In this document: one piece after another, positions 1 to 8,213 of the stretch | Layout of the letters: each line of letters begins with the position of its first letter | Position numbering within the stretch: position 1 is the first letter of the stretch | Assembly (NCBI GenBank): GCA_024698585.1 | Contig: JAILRB010000056.1 | Coordinates: 1-64,000 of the forward strand | Direction of reading: 5' to 3' | DNA: 64,000 bases | Source: Eubacterium sp. | Lineage (GTDB): Bacteria > Bacillota > Clostridia > Lachnospirales > Lachnospiraceae | Program-made: the position numbers and the translations under genes | Notes under the pieces: model-generated | The model's input: only the letters and a program-made list of their open reading frames with translations | Database searches by the model: none | What the model was told of the DNA's origin: nothing

Positions 1-1
1 T

Positions 2-454
2 AAAGCAAATAGTTTATCACACACCAAATGGATGTGTAAGTACCACATAGTGTTCATTCCTAAGTATAGAAGGAAGTCAATATATGGAGTATACAAAGAG
101 AGTATACGTGAAATATTAATACAACTATGTAAGTACAAAGGAGTGGAAATACTGGAAGGTCATCTAATGCCAGACCATGTACATATGCTTGTAAGCGTTC
201 CACCGAAACTAAGTGTATCACAGTTCATAGGATATCTCAAAGGAAAAAGTGCACTTATGATATTCGATAAGCACGCAAATCTAAAATATAAATTTGGCAA
301 CAGACATTTCTGGGCGGAAGGATACTATGTAAGCACGGTAGGTCTAAATGAGGCAACAATAAAAAAGTACATACAAGATTAAGAGAAACATGACATTGCA
401 ATGGATAAACTTAGTGTAAAAGAGTATGAGGACCCTTTTAAGGGTAGCCGGTAA
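2..454 (+). pseudogene. tnpA: IS200/IS605-family transposase TnpA, 5' end off the window, interrupted by a nonsense codon
   Basis: HUH-type Y1 transposase that would move an IS200/IS605 element through single-stranded intermediates. The frame is open from base 2 (KANSLSHTKW before the Met at base 32), so the true start lies left of the window and the Met at 32 is internal. The HUH motif is visible as PDHVHML, and the conserved stretch YYVSTVGLNE is present. The frame stops at 380-382 (taa) right after YIQD. Past this stop the same frame continues for 23 codons with the usual family C terminus (EKHDIAMDKLSVKEYEDPF) to a second stop at 452-454. Relatives have Gln at the stopped position, so a single caa to taa change explains it. 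The stop falls four residues after the tyrosine expected to be catalytic, so the enzyme is probably inactive. No tnpB is visible. Confidence 0.85.
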
Positions 455-587
455 TACAAACGCCCTTTCAAGGGCGGCGACGAGTCAAGGGCATTAAGGC
501 TTGAACAAAGTGAAAGCCAGCGTCTTTAGGCGCTGGCCGGCAACTGCCCCTTATAGGGGCGAGCAAACCACCCGTTTGACGGGTGGT
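432..587. repeat. Array of five short hairpins at the IS right end
   Basis: Five stem-loops follow each other: 432-445 (ACCCTT/AAGGGT), 461-476 (CGCCCTT/AAGGGCG), 516-537 (GCCAGCG/CGCTGGC), 546-560 (GCCCC/GGGGC) and 567-587 (ACCACCCGT/ACGGGTGGT). Stems are GC-rich and loops mostly 2-5 bases, unlike the AT-rich surroundings. Subterminal hairpins are known transposase recognition sites in this IS family. The last one may also end transcription of the - strand gene. Confidence 0.55.
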
Positions 588-1045
588 CATGATTTTCTAC
601 CAAATAACTTTTTCTTTTTTGGTGGTTCGGAAACAGGGCCGCGGATTCTTTTAAAGGATGTAATGTATAGACCACTGACCGTTGCCTTGATTTCCTGTTT
701 TGGTAAGATTGCATCGTAAACTTTTGCATCGGCGATGAGGTTCATCACACGTGGGCCGGCTTTTACCTTGACGATAGGGATTTTAGCGGCTTTTGCAAGC
801 TTTGGAGCCTGCTCTAATACAATGCTAGGAAGACCAGCATCTTTCAGACGCATCTTCTTTTTATCAATAACGAACAAACTAATGGTTTGTGCATTTGCTT
901 CTAATGCTTTCTGCTGTTCGTCCTGTTTTTTCTCAGCTTTTCTTCCAAGAAAATATAATACAGCCATCACTGCAATCATAACGACAAGAACGATTGCAAT
1001 AACCCAAACATAAGTTGCCACTGCAAGAAAAGGTGTATAAATCAT
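587..1045 (-). CDS. Small membrane-anchored protein of unknown function
   Basis: A 152-residue protein that I do not recognise as a named family. It has one N-terminal membrane helix (about residues 8-34), a charged Lys/Glu/Gln-rich stretch, a soluble domain of about 90 residues (LFVIDKKKM and KAGPRVMNL are inside it) and a basic tail ending KKKKLFGRKS. With one helix and a basic end, the soluble part is probably cytoplasmic. The start follows a GGAGG site 8 bases upstream. It lies 67 bases downstream of plsC on the same strand and may be cotranscribed with it. Its stop codon touches the last hairpin of the IS remnant, so the insertion landed at its 3' end without damaging the reading frame. 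Confidence 0.75.
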   Translation of the reverse strand: MIYTPFLAVATYVWVIAIVLVVMIAVMAVLYFLGRKAEKKQDEQQKALEANAQTISLFVIDKKKMRLKDAGLPSIVLEQAPKLAKAAKIPIVKVKAGPRVMNLIADAKVYDAILPKQEIKATVSGLYITSFKRIRGPVSEPPKKKKLFGRKS

Positions 1046-1112
1046 CTTGTACCTCCATAATTATAAAAATTCTTGTGATATTTTAACATTGAAATAGTAA
1101 AAAGACAATGTT

Positions 1113-1859
1113 TTATTCTTCGAATGTGTTTCCGGAATGTGATTCCTGACCGGAGAGTCTGGCAACTTCTTCACGAATCATGGATGGAAGTGCTTTCATA
1201 TCTGAACGACTCATTTCCGCAGTAGAAACAGGCTTGCCGAAATTAATGGTAACCTTTGCAGGTTTCATCCATGGTGTATGCTTTTCAAATACATCAGGGG
1301 TGCCAATGATTCCCATTGGAACAACCGGACATTTTGCTTTTGTGGCAATTTTAAAGGAGCCTTCCTTGAACTCGCCAAGAGTACCATCTTTGGAACGGGT
1401 ACCTTCTGGGAAGATTACAATGGAAATTCCGTTCTGGATATATTCTGCTGCTTTTAAAATTGTCTGTAATCCGGCACGAGGGTCTTCCCTGTCTAAAAAC
1501 AGGCAACGTACAAAATACATAACCCAAGGAAGAATTGGTATTTTTTTGATTTCTTTTTTTGCCACAAAACCGGTAGGTCGTTTCATGATTGGATAGGTCG
1601 TGATGATGTCGAAATAGCTGGTATGATTACCGATAAATAATACGGCTTCATCTTTCGGGATATTTTCCAATCCATTTACTGTGACTTTTACTCCTACAAT
1701 AAAACGGTATACGGTATAAAGACCGAATTGAACAAAACGGAGCATCATAAGATCCCTGGCTTTTATGGAAAAAAGTCCCACAATTAGTGCGATTAGCATA
1801 ACCGGCAGGGAAAAAATCAAAAATAGAAATAAATATGTTACTGCTATAATAGAACGCAT
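1113..1859 (-). CDS. plsC: 1-acyl-sn-glycerol-3-phosphate acyltransferase
   Basis: Transfers an acyl group to lysophosphatidic acid to make phosphatidic acid at the inner face of the membrane, the second acylation in phospholipid synthesis. The 248-residue length is normal for the family. Motif I is visible as NHTSYFD (H-x4-D, near residues 79-84) and motif III as FPEGTRS. An N-terminal hydrophobic segment (about residues 5-30) anchors it. The start follows an AGGAGG site. A - strand promoter (TTGCAT, 17 bases, TATAAT) lies just upstream. It is a housekeeping gene transcribed divergently from the glucan locus and probably not functionally linked to it. Confidence 0.92.
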   Translation of the reverse strand: MRSIIAVTYLFLFLIFSLPVMLIALIVGLFSIKARDLMMLRFVQFGLYTVYRFIVGVKVTVNGLENIPKDEAVLFIGNHTSYFDIITTYPIMKRPTGFVAKKEIKKIPILPWVMYFVRCLFLDREDPRAGLQTILKAAEYIQNGISIVIFPEGTRSKDGTLGEFKEGSFKIATKAKCPVVPMGIIGTPDVFEKHTPWMKPAKVTINFGKPVSTAEMSRSDMKALPSMIREEVARLSGQESHSGNTFEE

Positions 1860-1883
1860 GGTTTTATCCTCCTTTGCTGCTTC

Positions 1884-1912
1884 ATTATATTAAAAGGGAA
1901 ACGAAAATGCAA
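1884..1912 (-). promoter_or_regulatory. Promoter of plsC
   Basis: On the - strand, TTGCAT (1907-1912) and TATAAT (1884-1889) are separated by exactly 17 bases, a good sigma-A match about 25 bases before the plsC start codon. Confidence 0.65.
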
Positions 1913-1993
1913 TTGCATTAGGCAAATTGTACAGATATTTTTTAAAAAAATTGTTGATTATGTCTGAAAGATAGAAAAAACCGATTTTATCCA

Positions 1994-2022
1994 TTGAATT
2001 AGAGCAATGTTCGTGCTATACT
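1994..2022 (+). promoter_or_regulatory. Promoter of the first glucan-locus gene
   Basis: TTGAAT (1994-1999) and TATACT (2017-2022) with a 17-base spacer, 48 bases before the start codon at 2070. A perfect palindrome begins two bases after the -10 box. Confidence 0.7.
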
Positions 2023-2023
2023 T

Positions 2024-2035
2024 CGTTTATAAACG
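2024..2035. promoter_or_regulatory. Palindromic operator candidate CGTTTATAAACG
   Basis: A perfect 12-base palindrome at the predicted transcription start of the gene at 2070. This is where a repressor would block initiation. The LacI-family protein encoded at 20236 is a possible partner, but that link is inference. Confidence 0.45.
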
Positions 2036-2069
2036 CGATACTGTCGCATATCAAGAGGAGGACAAAATA

Positions 2070-2843
2070 ATGAAGAAATTTAAAAGAGTCATGGCAGTAG
2101 TTGCAGCTCTTGCGCTTACTGCAGGTATGACAGTAAACTGTATGGCTAAAGATACATGGGGAAGCTACTTCGGAAGAGAAGAAGGAGCGGGACATGGTAT
2201 CTGGTATGAAGGAGCAGAAGGTACATTGAAATCTCAGTCAGCAGACGGCTGGACAGCTGAAATTAAAGAAATCGGCTGGGGCGGTGTCTGGGGCGGACAG
2301 GTTTACCAGAACACGAAAGACGGATTCGGATCTGTTGATGTTAAAAAAGGAACAAAGTATAAAATCAACTTAACATTAAAGTCATCTAAGTGTGACAAAT
2401 GGGTATTCATTAAGATTGCTACGAAAGAAGATATCGCATATGGTAAGTGGATCAGACTTAAAAAAGGTCAGAATCAGACATTAAGCGAATCATTCACAGC
2501 TGCTTGTGATGCAAACTCTGTTTACTTCGGTATCGGTGGTGAATTCGGTGATAGAGGTGATGAAACAGCAGCATACTCTTATGCAGATGGCGGACAGAAC
2601 GCTATTGCAAAGGAAACTGATGAAGATGCTTTATTAGCTACAGTAATTACATGTACAGGGTTCTCTTTAGTTGAAGATTCAGGTTCATCTACAGAAGCTC
2701 CAACTGCATCAAGCTCAGGTGCTACTACAACAACTACAACAACTGTTTCTACAGGTGATTTCGAACCATACGCATTCGGAATGGTTGCTATTTTAGCAGC
2801 TGCAGCAGTAGTTGTATTCTCTAAGAAGAGAGAACAGGCATAA
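2070..2843 (+). CDS. Secreted, wall- or membrane-anchored glucan-binding protein (CBM4/9-like)
   Basis: A 257-residue secreted protein. The start at 2070 is chosen because a GAGGAGG site lies 8 bases upstream and a typical signal peptide (MKKFKRVMAVV..) begins there; an in-frame Met at 2007 lacks both. After signal cleavage (near MAKD) comes a beta-sandwich of about 180 residues resembling carbohydrate-binding modules of the CBM4/9 type: Trp-rich, with VKKGTKYKINL and a repeated WGG motif. A Thr/Ser-rich linker follows, then a C-terminal hydrophobic helix and KKREQA tail. The TGD before the helix resembles degenerate sorting signals in related bacteria, but no LPxTG is present. It probably holds glucan at the cell surface for the transporter that follows. 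It has its own promoter and terminator. Confidence 0.75.
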   Translation: MKKFKRVMAVVAALALTAGMTVNCMAKDTWGSYFGREEGAGHGIWYEGAEGTLKSQSADGWTAEIKEIGWGGVWGGQVYQNTKDGFGSVDVKKGTKYKINLTLKSSKCDKWVFIKIATKEDIAYGKWIRLKKGQNQTLSESFTAACDANSVYFGIGGEFGDRGDETAAYSYADGGQNAIAKETDEDALLATVITCTGFSLVEDSGSSTEAPTASSSGATTTTTTTVSTGDFEPYAFGMVAILAAAAVVVFSKKREQA

Positions 2844-2870
2844 GAATTAAAGAAATGCGACATGTTTAAA

Positions 2871-2902
2871 TGGTCAGTTTGTAAGAACTGGCCATTTTTT
2901 TG
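2871..2902 (+). terminator. Intrinsic terminator after the surface binding protein
   Basis: TGGTCAGTT and AACTGGCCA form a stem around a short loop, followed by seven T. The gene at 2070 is thus probably monocistronic. The rest of the 362-base gap up to 3205 holds an operator-like palindrome and the transporter promoter. Confidence 0.85.
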
Positions 2903-3091
2903 TGTCGGAGAGGCAATTTAGAGACCGGAAAAAGAAATACTAGATTTAGTTGAATAAAAATCTTTTTATTCTAGATGTGGTAATTGTAAAAAAACACGTG
3001 ACAAAAAATTGTTGAAATAGTTTATTTTTGTCATAATTCCATAAATGGATAAATGAGTTATAGTAAAAAATTCACAAGAGAAATGAAGCTT

Positions 3092-3101
3092 AAAACGTTT
3101 T
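3092..3101. promoter_or_regulatory. LacI-type operator candidate AAAACGTTTT
   Basis: A perfect 10-base palindrome with a central CG, typical of LacI/CcpA-family operators. It ends six bases before the -35 box of the transporter promoter. A related site (GGAAGCGTTTC, 44002-44012) lies upstream of the GH81 gene. Confidence 0.45.
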
Positions 3102-3107
3102 TTGTTG

Positions 3108-3136
3108 TTGATTTGTACATATCTCTGTGATAAAAT
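3108..3136 (+). promoter_or_regulatory. Promoter of the glucan transporter operon
   Basis: TTGATT (3108-3113), 17-base spacer, TAAAAT (3131-3136), about 70 bases before the start codon at 3206. Confidence 0.65.
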
Positions 3137-3205
3137 ATTTTCAAGAATATCACTATGTGGATTCTAATGTAAGTGAAATTTTTTCGACAAGGAGGAGGAT
3201 AAAAA

Positions 3206-4888
3206 ATGAAAAAATTTAGTCGCAAGGCATTAGCTTTTTCTATGGCCGCAGTTGTTGGTGCGTCTATGGTGATGACAGGATGTGGTGGATCTAAAGGAGG
3301 TTCACAGGGAAGCGGTAAAAGCTCAAAATTAAGTGAAACAAAAACAAATTTAGGAGCTACAAACTTAAAAGATAAAGAAATCGAAGGTGACGTATCTATC
3401 ATGGTATGGTCTGGTGACGGAAAATATTATGAAGATATGGGACATCAGGAATTAAGAGCTGAAGATATTACAGCTAGTAACGTTGCTCAGGTATATGCTG
3501 TTGCTCATAAGTTCAACGAAACTTATCCAAACATTAAAATTAACCTTTGGTCTAAGGAAGGAGATCCGGATCAGGTTGGAACACCTACTTGGGAACAGGA
3601 AATGGAAAACTTTAAGGCTACTTATGGTAAGTATCCTGATATCTGGGCATCAACAGATGTACCAAACGATATCAAGAAGGGTCTTGTAGCTGATCTTTCC
3701 AAATATAAAGATGACGAAACATATAAGGCTTATAACGCAAACCTTATGGATAACTTAAACTACTATGGATTCCAGGCGGGTCTTCCATCCTACACAATTC
3801 CTGCTGGTATCTGGATTAATAAGTCATTAGCATCTAGTAAGAATATTTCTATCCCTGAACCAGATTGGGATATTGATGATTATACAGAATTTGTTGCAAA
3901 TACTGACCACTCAAGCTATTGGGGAAGTAAAGGTACTGCATCAAGTATCGTAGATATCGGAACAACTACAATTAACAAGCAGATCAAGGAATCTGGTACT
4001 GTTGATATTAACAGTGATGAGGTTAAGAGCTTACTTTCATACATGAACGAATGGTCACAGTCTACTGTTGATACAGATAACGGTGCAGGAAATGTATCTC
4101 TTGAAATCATGAAAGAATGTACTGACTATTCTTGGTTCTTCTTTACAAAGAACAGAACATTAACAAACTTCGAAGATCCTTGGTACATCACTGCTGCAGC
4201 TGATGAATCAGCTTCACAGTCTGATACATATGTAAACGCAAGCGATTGGGATATTTATCCATACCCTGCAACAGATTATTGTGATAACACAATCAAGGTT
4301 GTAATGGACCCTATCTGTTTACACAACTACGCTTCAGATGATAACAACAAAGAATGGAGCGATGAAGAATCTAAAAAACTTGATGTGACTTATGCATTTG
4401 CTACATACTGGACTGCTAGTACAGAAGCTAAGAAAGCAATCTTTGATCAGCAGTACACAGATGGAACTCAGGTGAAGGAAACAACAACTGGTGACTCATT
4501 CCCAGTAGTAACAGATCAGGCATTTGATGAACAGATGGAAATTTGGAACAATGTTGAAGCTCACAAGATTTACGAAAGTAAAGAAGGATGGCAGAAAGTT
4601 CTTGAAATCTGGAAATCTGAAAAGTATTGGGATTATGCAGATAAATGTGCCCCACTTAGCATCACAGAAAACGGTGAAAGCACAAAATGTTTATATGAAT
4701 GGATTAACAAGTGGGATGAAGAAGTTGCTGGTTCTTGGATGACAGATAAGAACTGGGTAGATAATGTTAAGTCAAGACTTGCTGACTGGAACACAAAGAT
4801 TAACGAACGTCTTGAAAAAGCTCAGGATCAGTTAAAGAGTGCTCTGAAAGACAACTATGGAATGACTGATGCAGACTTTGAAAAATAA
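3206..4888 (+). CDS. Sugar ABC transporter substrate-binding lipoprotein
   Basis: A 560-residue extracellular solute-binding protein, probably the receptor for beta-1,3-gluco-oligosaccharides. The signal peptide ends in a lipobox (VMTGC, lipid-modified Cys26). A Gly/Ser/Lys linker of about 30 residues follows, then a type-1 solute-binding fold (VSIMVWSGDGKYY near the start; FNETYPNIKI and DIWASTDVP typical of this family) that is longer than the usual ~420 residues. The start has GGAGGAGG seven bases upstream. It is the first gene of the transporter operon. A hairpin with a short T-run follows it (4908-4936), so it is probably made in excess over the permeases. The substrate is inferred from the neighbouring enzymes, not from the sequence of the binding site. 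Confidence 0.85.
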   Translation: MKKFSRKALAFSMAAVVGASMVMTGCGGSKGGSQGSGKSSKLSETKTNLGATNLKDKEIEGDVSIMVWSGDGKYYEDMGHQELRAEDITASNVAQVYAVAHKFNETYPNIKINLWSKEGDPDQVGTPTWEQEMENFKATYGKYPDIWASTDVPNDIKKGLVADLSKYKDDETYKAYNANLMDNLNYYGFQAGLPSYTIPAGIWINKSLASSKNISIPEPDWDIDDYTEFVANTDHSSYWGSKGTASSIVDIGTTTINKQIKESGTVDINSDEVKSLLSYMNEWSQSTVDTDNGAGNVSLEIMKECTDYSWFFFTKNRTLTNFEDPWYITAAADESASQSDTYVNASDWDIYPYPATDYCDNTIKVVMDPICLHNYASDDNNKEWSDEESKKLDVTYAFATYWTASTEAKKAIFDQQYTDGTQVKETTTGDSFPVVTDQAFDEQMEIWNNVEAHKIYESKEGWQKVLEIWKSEKYWDYADKCAPLSITENGESTKCLYEWINKWDEEVAGSWMTDKNWVDNVKSRLADWNTKINERLEKAQDQLKSALKDNYGMTDADFEK

Positions 4889-4907
4889 GATTTTTAAGCA
4901 CAGCTTT

Positions 4908-4936
4908 GCGGAACTGCCTAACGTAGTTCCGCTTTT
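4908..4936 (+). terminator. Partial terminator after the substrate-binding protein
   Basis: GCGGAACT and AGTTCCGC form a perfect 8-bp stem followed by only four T. No promoter is evident between here and the next gene at 5013, so it is best read as a leaky terminator that raises binding-protein levels relative to the downstream permeases. Confidence 0.6.
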
Positions 4937-5012
4937 GTGCCAAAATAATATATGTAACACACGAAGAAAAACGTGATTAATTTTAAGAAGATTACAAGGA
5001 AAGAGGACGGCA

Positions 5013-8000
5013 ATGAAGAAGAAAATCATTACTACATTAATAGCCATAGCGTGTATTATCGCTGTCGTCATTTGTCTTTTCCAGTTTGTGTTCAAGAAAG
5101 ATGCTGTATATATTGAAGATGCCAGTGCATCAGATGTGCAGTGGGCGTATGATTTGCTTGCGAATTCATATCTTGAAGAAGGTGAACAGCCGGAAGCGTA
5201 TTATACAGATTATATTAAGGAACACACCGAATTAGGTGAAGGCGAATATACATGTGAGCTGGAAGATGGTATTTCTCCACAGGAATATTTAACACAGAAC
5301 AGCGAGCAGATTAAAAAAGAAACTACCAGCGAAGATATTATCGCGGCTATGAACGGATACGAGTCTCCGATTACAGTGTTGGATTATAACAAGAGTGCCT
5401 ACTATTATGTAGATGTGGAAAAGGCAGGCATGTATACACTGAACATTGACTATATGTCTACGGGAAATTCGTTATCCGATTTTACTGTGTCTGCGAAAGT
5501 TAACAAGCAGCAGCCTTATTCAGAAATGAAGACCATTGCATTACCATTGCAGTGGACAGATGTAGACGATTATAAGGATTATGTAGGAAGCGAAACAGAA
5601 AAAGCATTCGATACAGATAGTTATGGTGATGAAATTGCATTGCCTCAGAACAAGATTGTAGATTGGTTTACAAATGTTCCGCTTTATAACAATACCTATG
5701 TTTCTGCGACACCGCTTCAGTTCTATTTGGAAGCCGGAAGAAACGAAATTATGATTACGAACGTTTCATCCAGTGGTCTTGCATTAGGTAATCTGATTGC
5801 AAAAGCTCCGGAAACAGTTGAAAACTACAAGAAATATGCGGACTATGTAAAAGAACATCAGAATGCTGACTTGATTACAGATCCGGAAGATGCAATTCAG
5901 ATTGACTCCGTTTCTTATTCAAGAAAAAATACAATTGATGCGATTTACGGTTCGTCAGCAAAAACTTCACTTACAAAATACGACATAGATAATAAGAAAA
6001 TAAATACATTGGAATGGCAGGGAGCCGGAACAGATGTAACATATACATTTGAAGTAAAGAAGCCGGGAAATTATCATCTTGCTTTCCATTATTCAAATGA
6101 AAAGAAAGAATTCCAGACATTTGAAACAATTGCTATTGATGGAGTTGTTCCGTTTGCAGAATTATATAATTATTCTTTTGCACCGGTAACTTCAGGTTAC
6201 GCTAACGAAGTCCTTTCTGATAAGGAAGGAGAACCATTTAAGTTCTTCTTAGATTCCGGCGTACATACCATCACAATCAAACAGGAAAATGAACCGGTTA
6301 TGGAAGCATACCGTTATGCATCCATGCTTCAGAAACACGTTACGGATTTCGAATTGGAAATCACAAAGATTACCGGTAGTAACGTAGATGAAAACAGAAA
6401 CTGGAAAATGACAAACTATATCAAGGATACAGAAAATTATCTGAAAGCTTATAAGATTCTGTTACAGCATATCCGTTTCCTCCTTCAGGATTATTCCGAA
6501 AATGGAAGCAACGGGGCAATCCTTGCATATTTAGATGAAGCTGCACAGTACATCAATAACATCAGCAAATATCCGGATGATATTGCATTGCATAAAATTG
6601 ATTTAACAGGTGCTGATAACTCAGTTCTGGTTTCATTAAGTAAATTTACAACAGATGTAACTTCAAACAAGTTTACATTAGATAGAATTTACATATATGG
6701 TGATGAGGATATCTTAGAAAATCCAAACACTACATGGTACAGCTCTTTATGGACAGGAACCATGGCATTGGTTAACACTTATACATCAGAAAAGTATTCT
6801 GCTGAAATTCCGGATGACGGTGAAACAATCACAATCTGGGTTAACAGAGCGATTACTCACGTTGACTTGCTTCAGAAGATGGCAGATACAGAATTCGTAA
6901 AATATTATAAAGAAAAGACAGGTAAGGATATCAAGGTTAAAGTTGCAACCATGCCTGATGTAAATAAGATTACATTAGCAATTGCAGCGGATGAAGAGCC
7001 GGATATTGCTTTGGGATTAATGTCATATGTACCATTCGACTTATCAAGCCGTGGTGCTTTATATGACCTTTCTCAGTTCGATGATTTCTGGAGTGTAGCA
7101 AACAGATTCCCATCTGGATCATTCGTATCCTATGTATATAATGATGGAATGTATGCAATTCCGGAAACAACAGACTTTAATGCAGTAGTATATCGTACTG
7201 ATATTTTTGATCAGTTAGGTGTAGAATGTCCTGAAAACTGGGATGAATTAATTGAAATCCTTCCAACTCTTCAGAGATATGGAAAGAACTTCTACCATAA
7301 CATTGCACAGGGTGCAACCGGTTATAAGTGGTTCTACCAGACAGCACCAATGATCTTACAGAACGGTGGACATCTGTATGAACAGGATCCTACAACAGGT
7401 CGTGTTACAACAGGAATTGATTCTAAGAATGCGGTTGAGGGATTACAGCTTTTAGGAGACTTATTCACAAAGTACTCTCTGGAAAAATCAATCAACTCAT
7501 TCTTCAACTCATTCCGTTATGCAACAGCACCAATTGGTATTGTGGGAATGGAAGATTACACATTGATTAAGAATGGTGCTCAGGAATTAAATGGTAATTG
7601 GGAATTAATGCCATACTTATATACACAGAATGAAAATGGCGAAAAGAACGCCAGCTTCGTAGCAAACGGAACCGGTGGTGTTATTTTCAAAGATTCTGAA
7701 ATGAAGGATGAAGCTTGGGAATTCCTGAAATGGTGGACAAGTAAGGATGTTCAGACAGAATACACTCAGACACTTCGTTCCACATACGGAAAGACCTTCT
7801 TCTGGTTATCTGCTAATAAGGCAGCATTGGAAAACAACCCAATGGATGAAAAAGACAAGAGAACAGTTATGAGTCAGATTGACTCCGTAACAGACGTTCC
7901 AAGAACACCGGGTCAGTACTTATTGGAAAGAACAATTTCTAATATTTGGACAACCATGGTATTTGACGGTACATCAGCTCAGGTTGCAGTTGATGAAGCA

Positions 8001-8213
8001 AAGTCAGATGTAAATAAAGAAATTGTACGTAAGATGCAGGAGTTTGGATTCTATGATGCAAACGGAGATATGGCGAAGGGCCAGAACTTTGTGCTTCATG
8101 CAGATGCGAAAGCATGGATTGAAGAACAGATGGCTAAGGCAACTCCGGAAGAAGATCAGATGCCTGTAAACGACTATAAAGAAACGGAGGTGGAAGACGA
8201 TGGCAGCGAGTAA
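5013..8213 (+). CDS. Membrane-anchored solute-binding protein fused to beta-sandwich domains
   Basis: A 1066-residue protein with an unusual layout. Residues 6-28 form a signal anchor without a lipobox Cys. About residues 30-600 form two beta-sandwich, CBM-like regions (around YYVDVEKAGMYTLNID and TFEVKKPGNYHLAFHY, each typical of the start of such domains) plus an alpha-helical stretch. About residues 610-1020 form a type-1 solute-binding domain (ETITIWVNRAI, FVKYYKEKTGKDI, DGMYAIPETTDFNA). It could bind longer glucan at the membrane and hand oligosaccharides to the permeases. Its last 14 bases overlap the first permease gene, so the two are translationally coupled. It is a second binding protein in the same operon as the lipoprotein at 3206. 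The function of the added domains is inferred. Confidence 0.8.
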   Translation: MKKKIITTLIAIACIIAVVICLFQFVFKKDAVYIEDASASDVQWAYDLLANSYLEEGEQPEAYYTDYIKEHTELGEGEYTCELEDGISPQEYLTQNSEQIKKETTSEDIIAAMNGYESPITVLDYNKSAYYYVDVEKAGMYTLNIDYMSTGNSLSDFTVSAKVNKQQPYSEMKTIALPLQWTDVDDYKDYVGSETEKAFDTDSYGDEIALPQNKIVDWFTNVPLYNNTYVSATPLQFYLEAGRNEIMITNVSSSGLALGNLIAKAPETVENYKKYADYVKEHQNADLITDPEDAIQIDSVSYSRKNTIDAIYGSSAKTSLTKYDIDNKKINTLEWQGAGTDVTYTFEVKKPGNYHLAFHYSNEKKEFQTFETIAIDGVVPFAELYNYSFAPVTSGYANEVLSDKEGEPFKFFLDSGVHTITIKQENEPVMEAYRYASMLQKHVTDFELEITKITGSNVDENRNWKMTNYIKDTENYLKAYKILLQHIRFLLQDYSENGSNGAILAYLDEAAQYINNISKYPDDIALHKIDLTGADNSVLVSLSKFTTDVTSNKFTLDRIYIYGDEDILENPNTTWYSSLWTGTMALVNTYTSEKYSAEIPDDGETITIWVNRAITHVDLLQKMADTEFVKYYKEKTGKDIKVKVATMPDVNKITLAIAADEEPDIALGLMSYVPFDLSSRGALYDLSQFDDFWSVANRFPSGSFVSYVYNDGMYAIPETTDFNAVVYRTDIFDQLGVECPENWDELIEILPTLQRYGKNFYHNIAQGATGYKWFYQTAPMILQNGGHLYEQDPTTGRVTTGIDSKNAVEGLQLLGDLFTKYSLEKSINSFFNSFRYATAPIGIVGMEDYTLIKNGAQELNGNWELMPYLYTQNENGEKNASFVANGTGGVIFKDSEMKDEAWEFLKWWTSKDVQTEYTQTLRSTYGKTFFWLSANKAALENNPMDEKDKRTVMSQIDSVTDVPRTPGQYLLERTISNIWTTMVFDGTSAQVAVDEAKSDVNKEIVRKMQEFGFYDANGDMAKGQNFVLHADAKAWIEEQMAKATPEEDQMPVNDYKETEVEDDGSE

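Larger units (their letters stand above)
1..587 (+). mobile_element. IS200/IS605-like element, right part only
   Basis: The left end is outside the window. The element contains the interrupted tnpA followed by about 130 bases packed with short hairpins. The last perfect hairpin (567-587, 9-bp stem, 3-base loop) touches the stop codon of the neighbouring - strand gene and is the best candidate for the right-end hairpin. The exact boundary is inferred, because IS200-type elements lack terminal inverted repeats and do not duplicate their target. Confidence 0.6.

Noticed and set aside
2740-2843. LPxTG sortase signal at the end of the first surface protein
   Set aside because: There is a helix and basic tail but no LPxTG, only TGD; sortase anchoring cannot be claimed.
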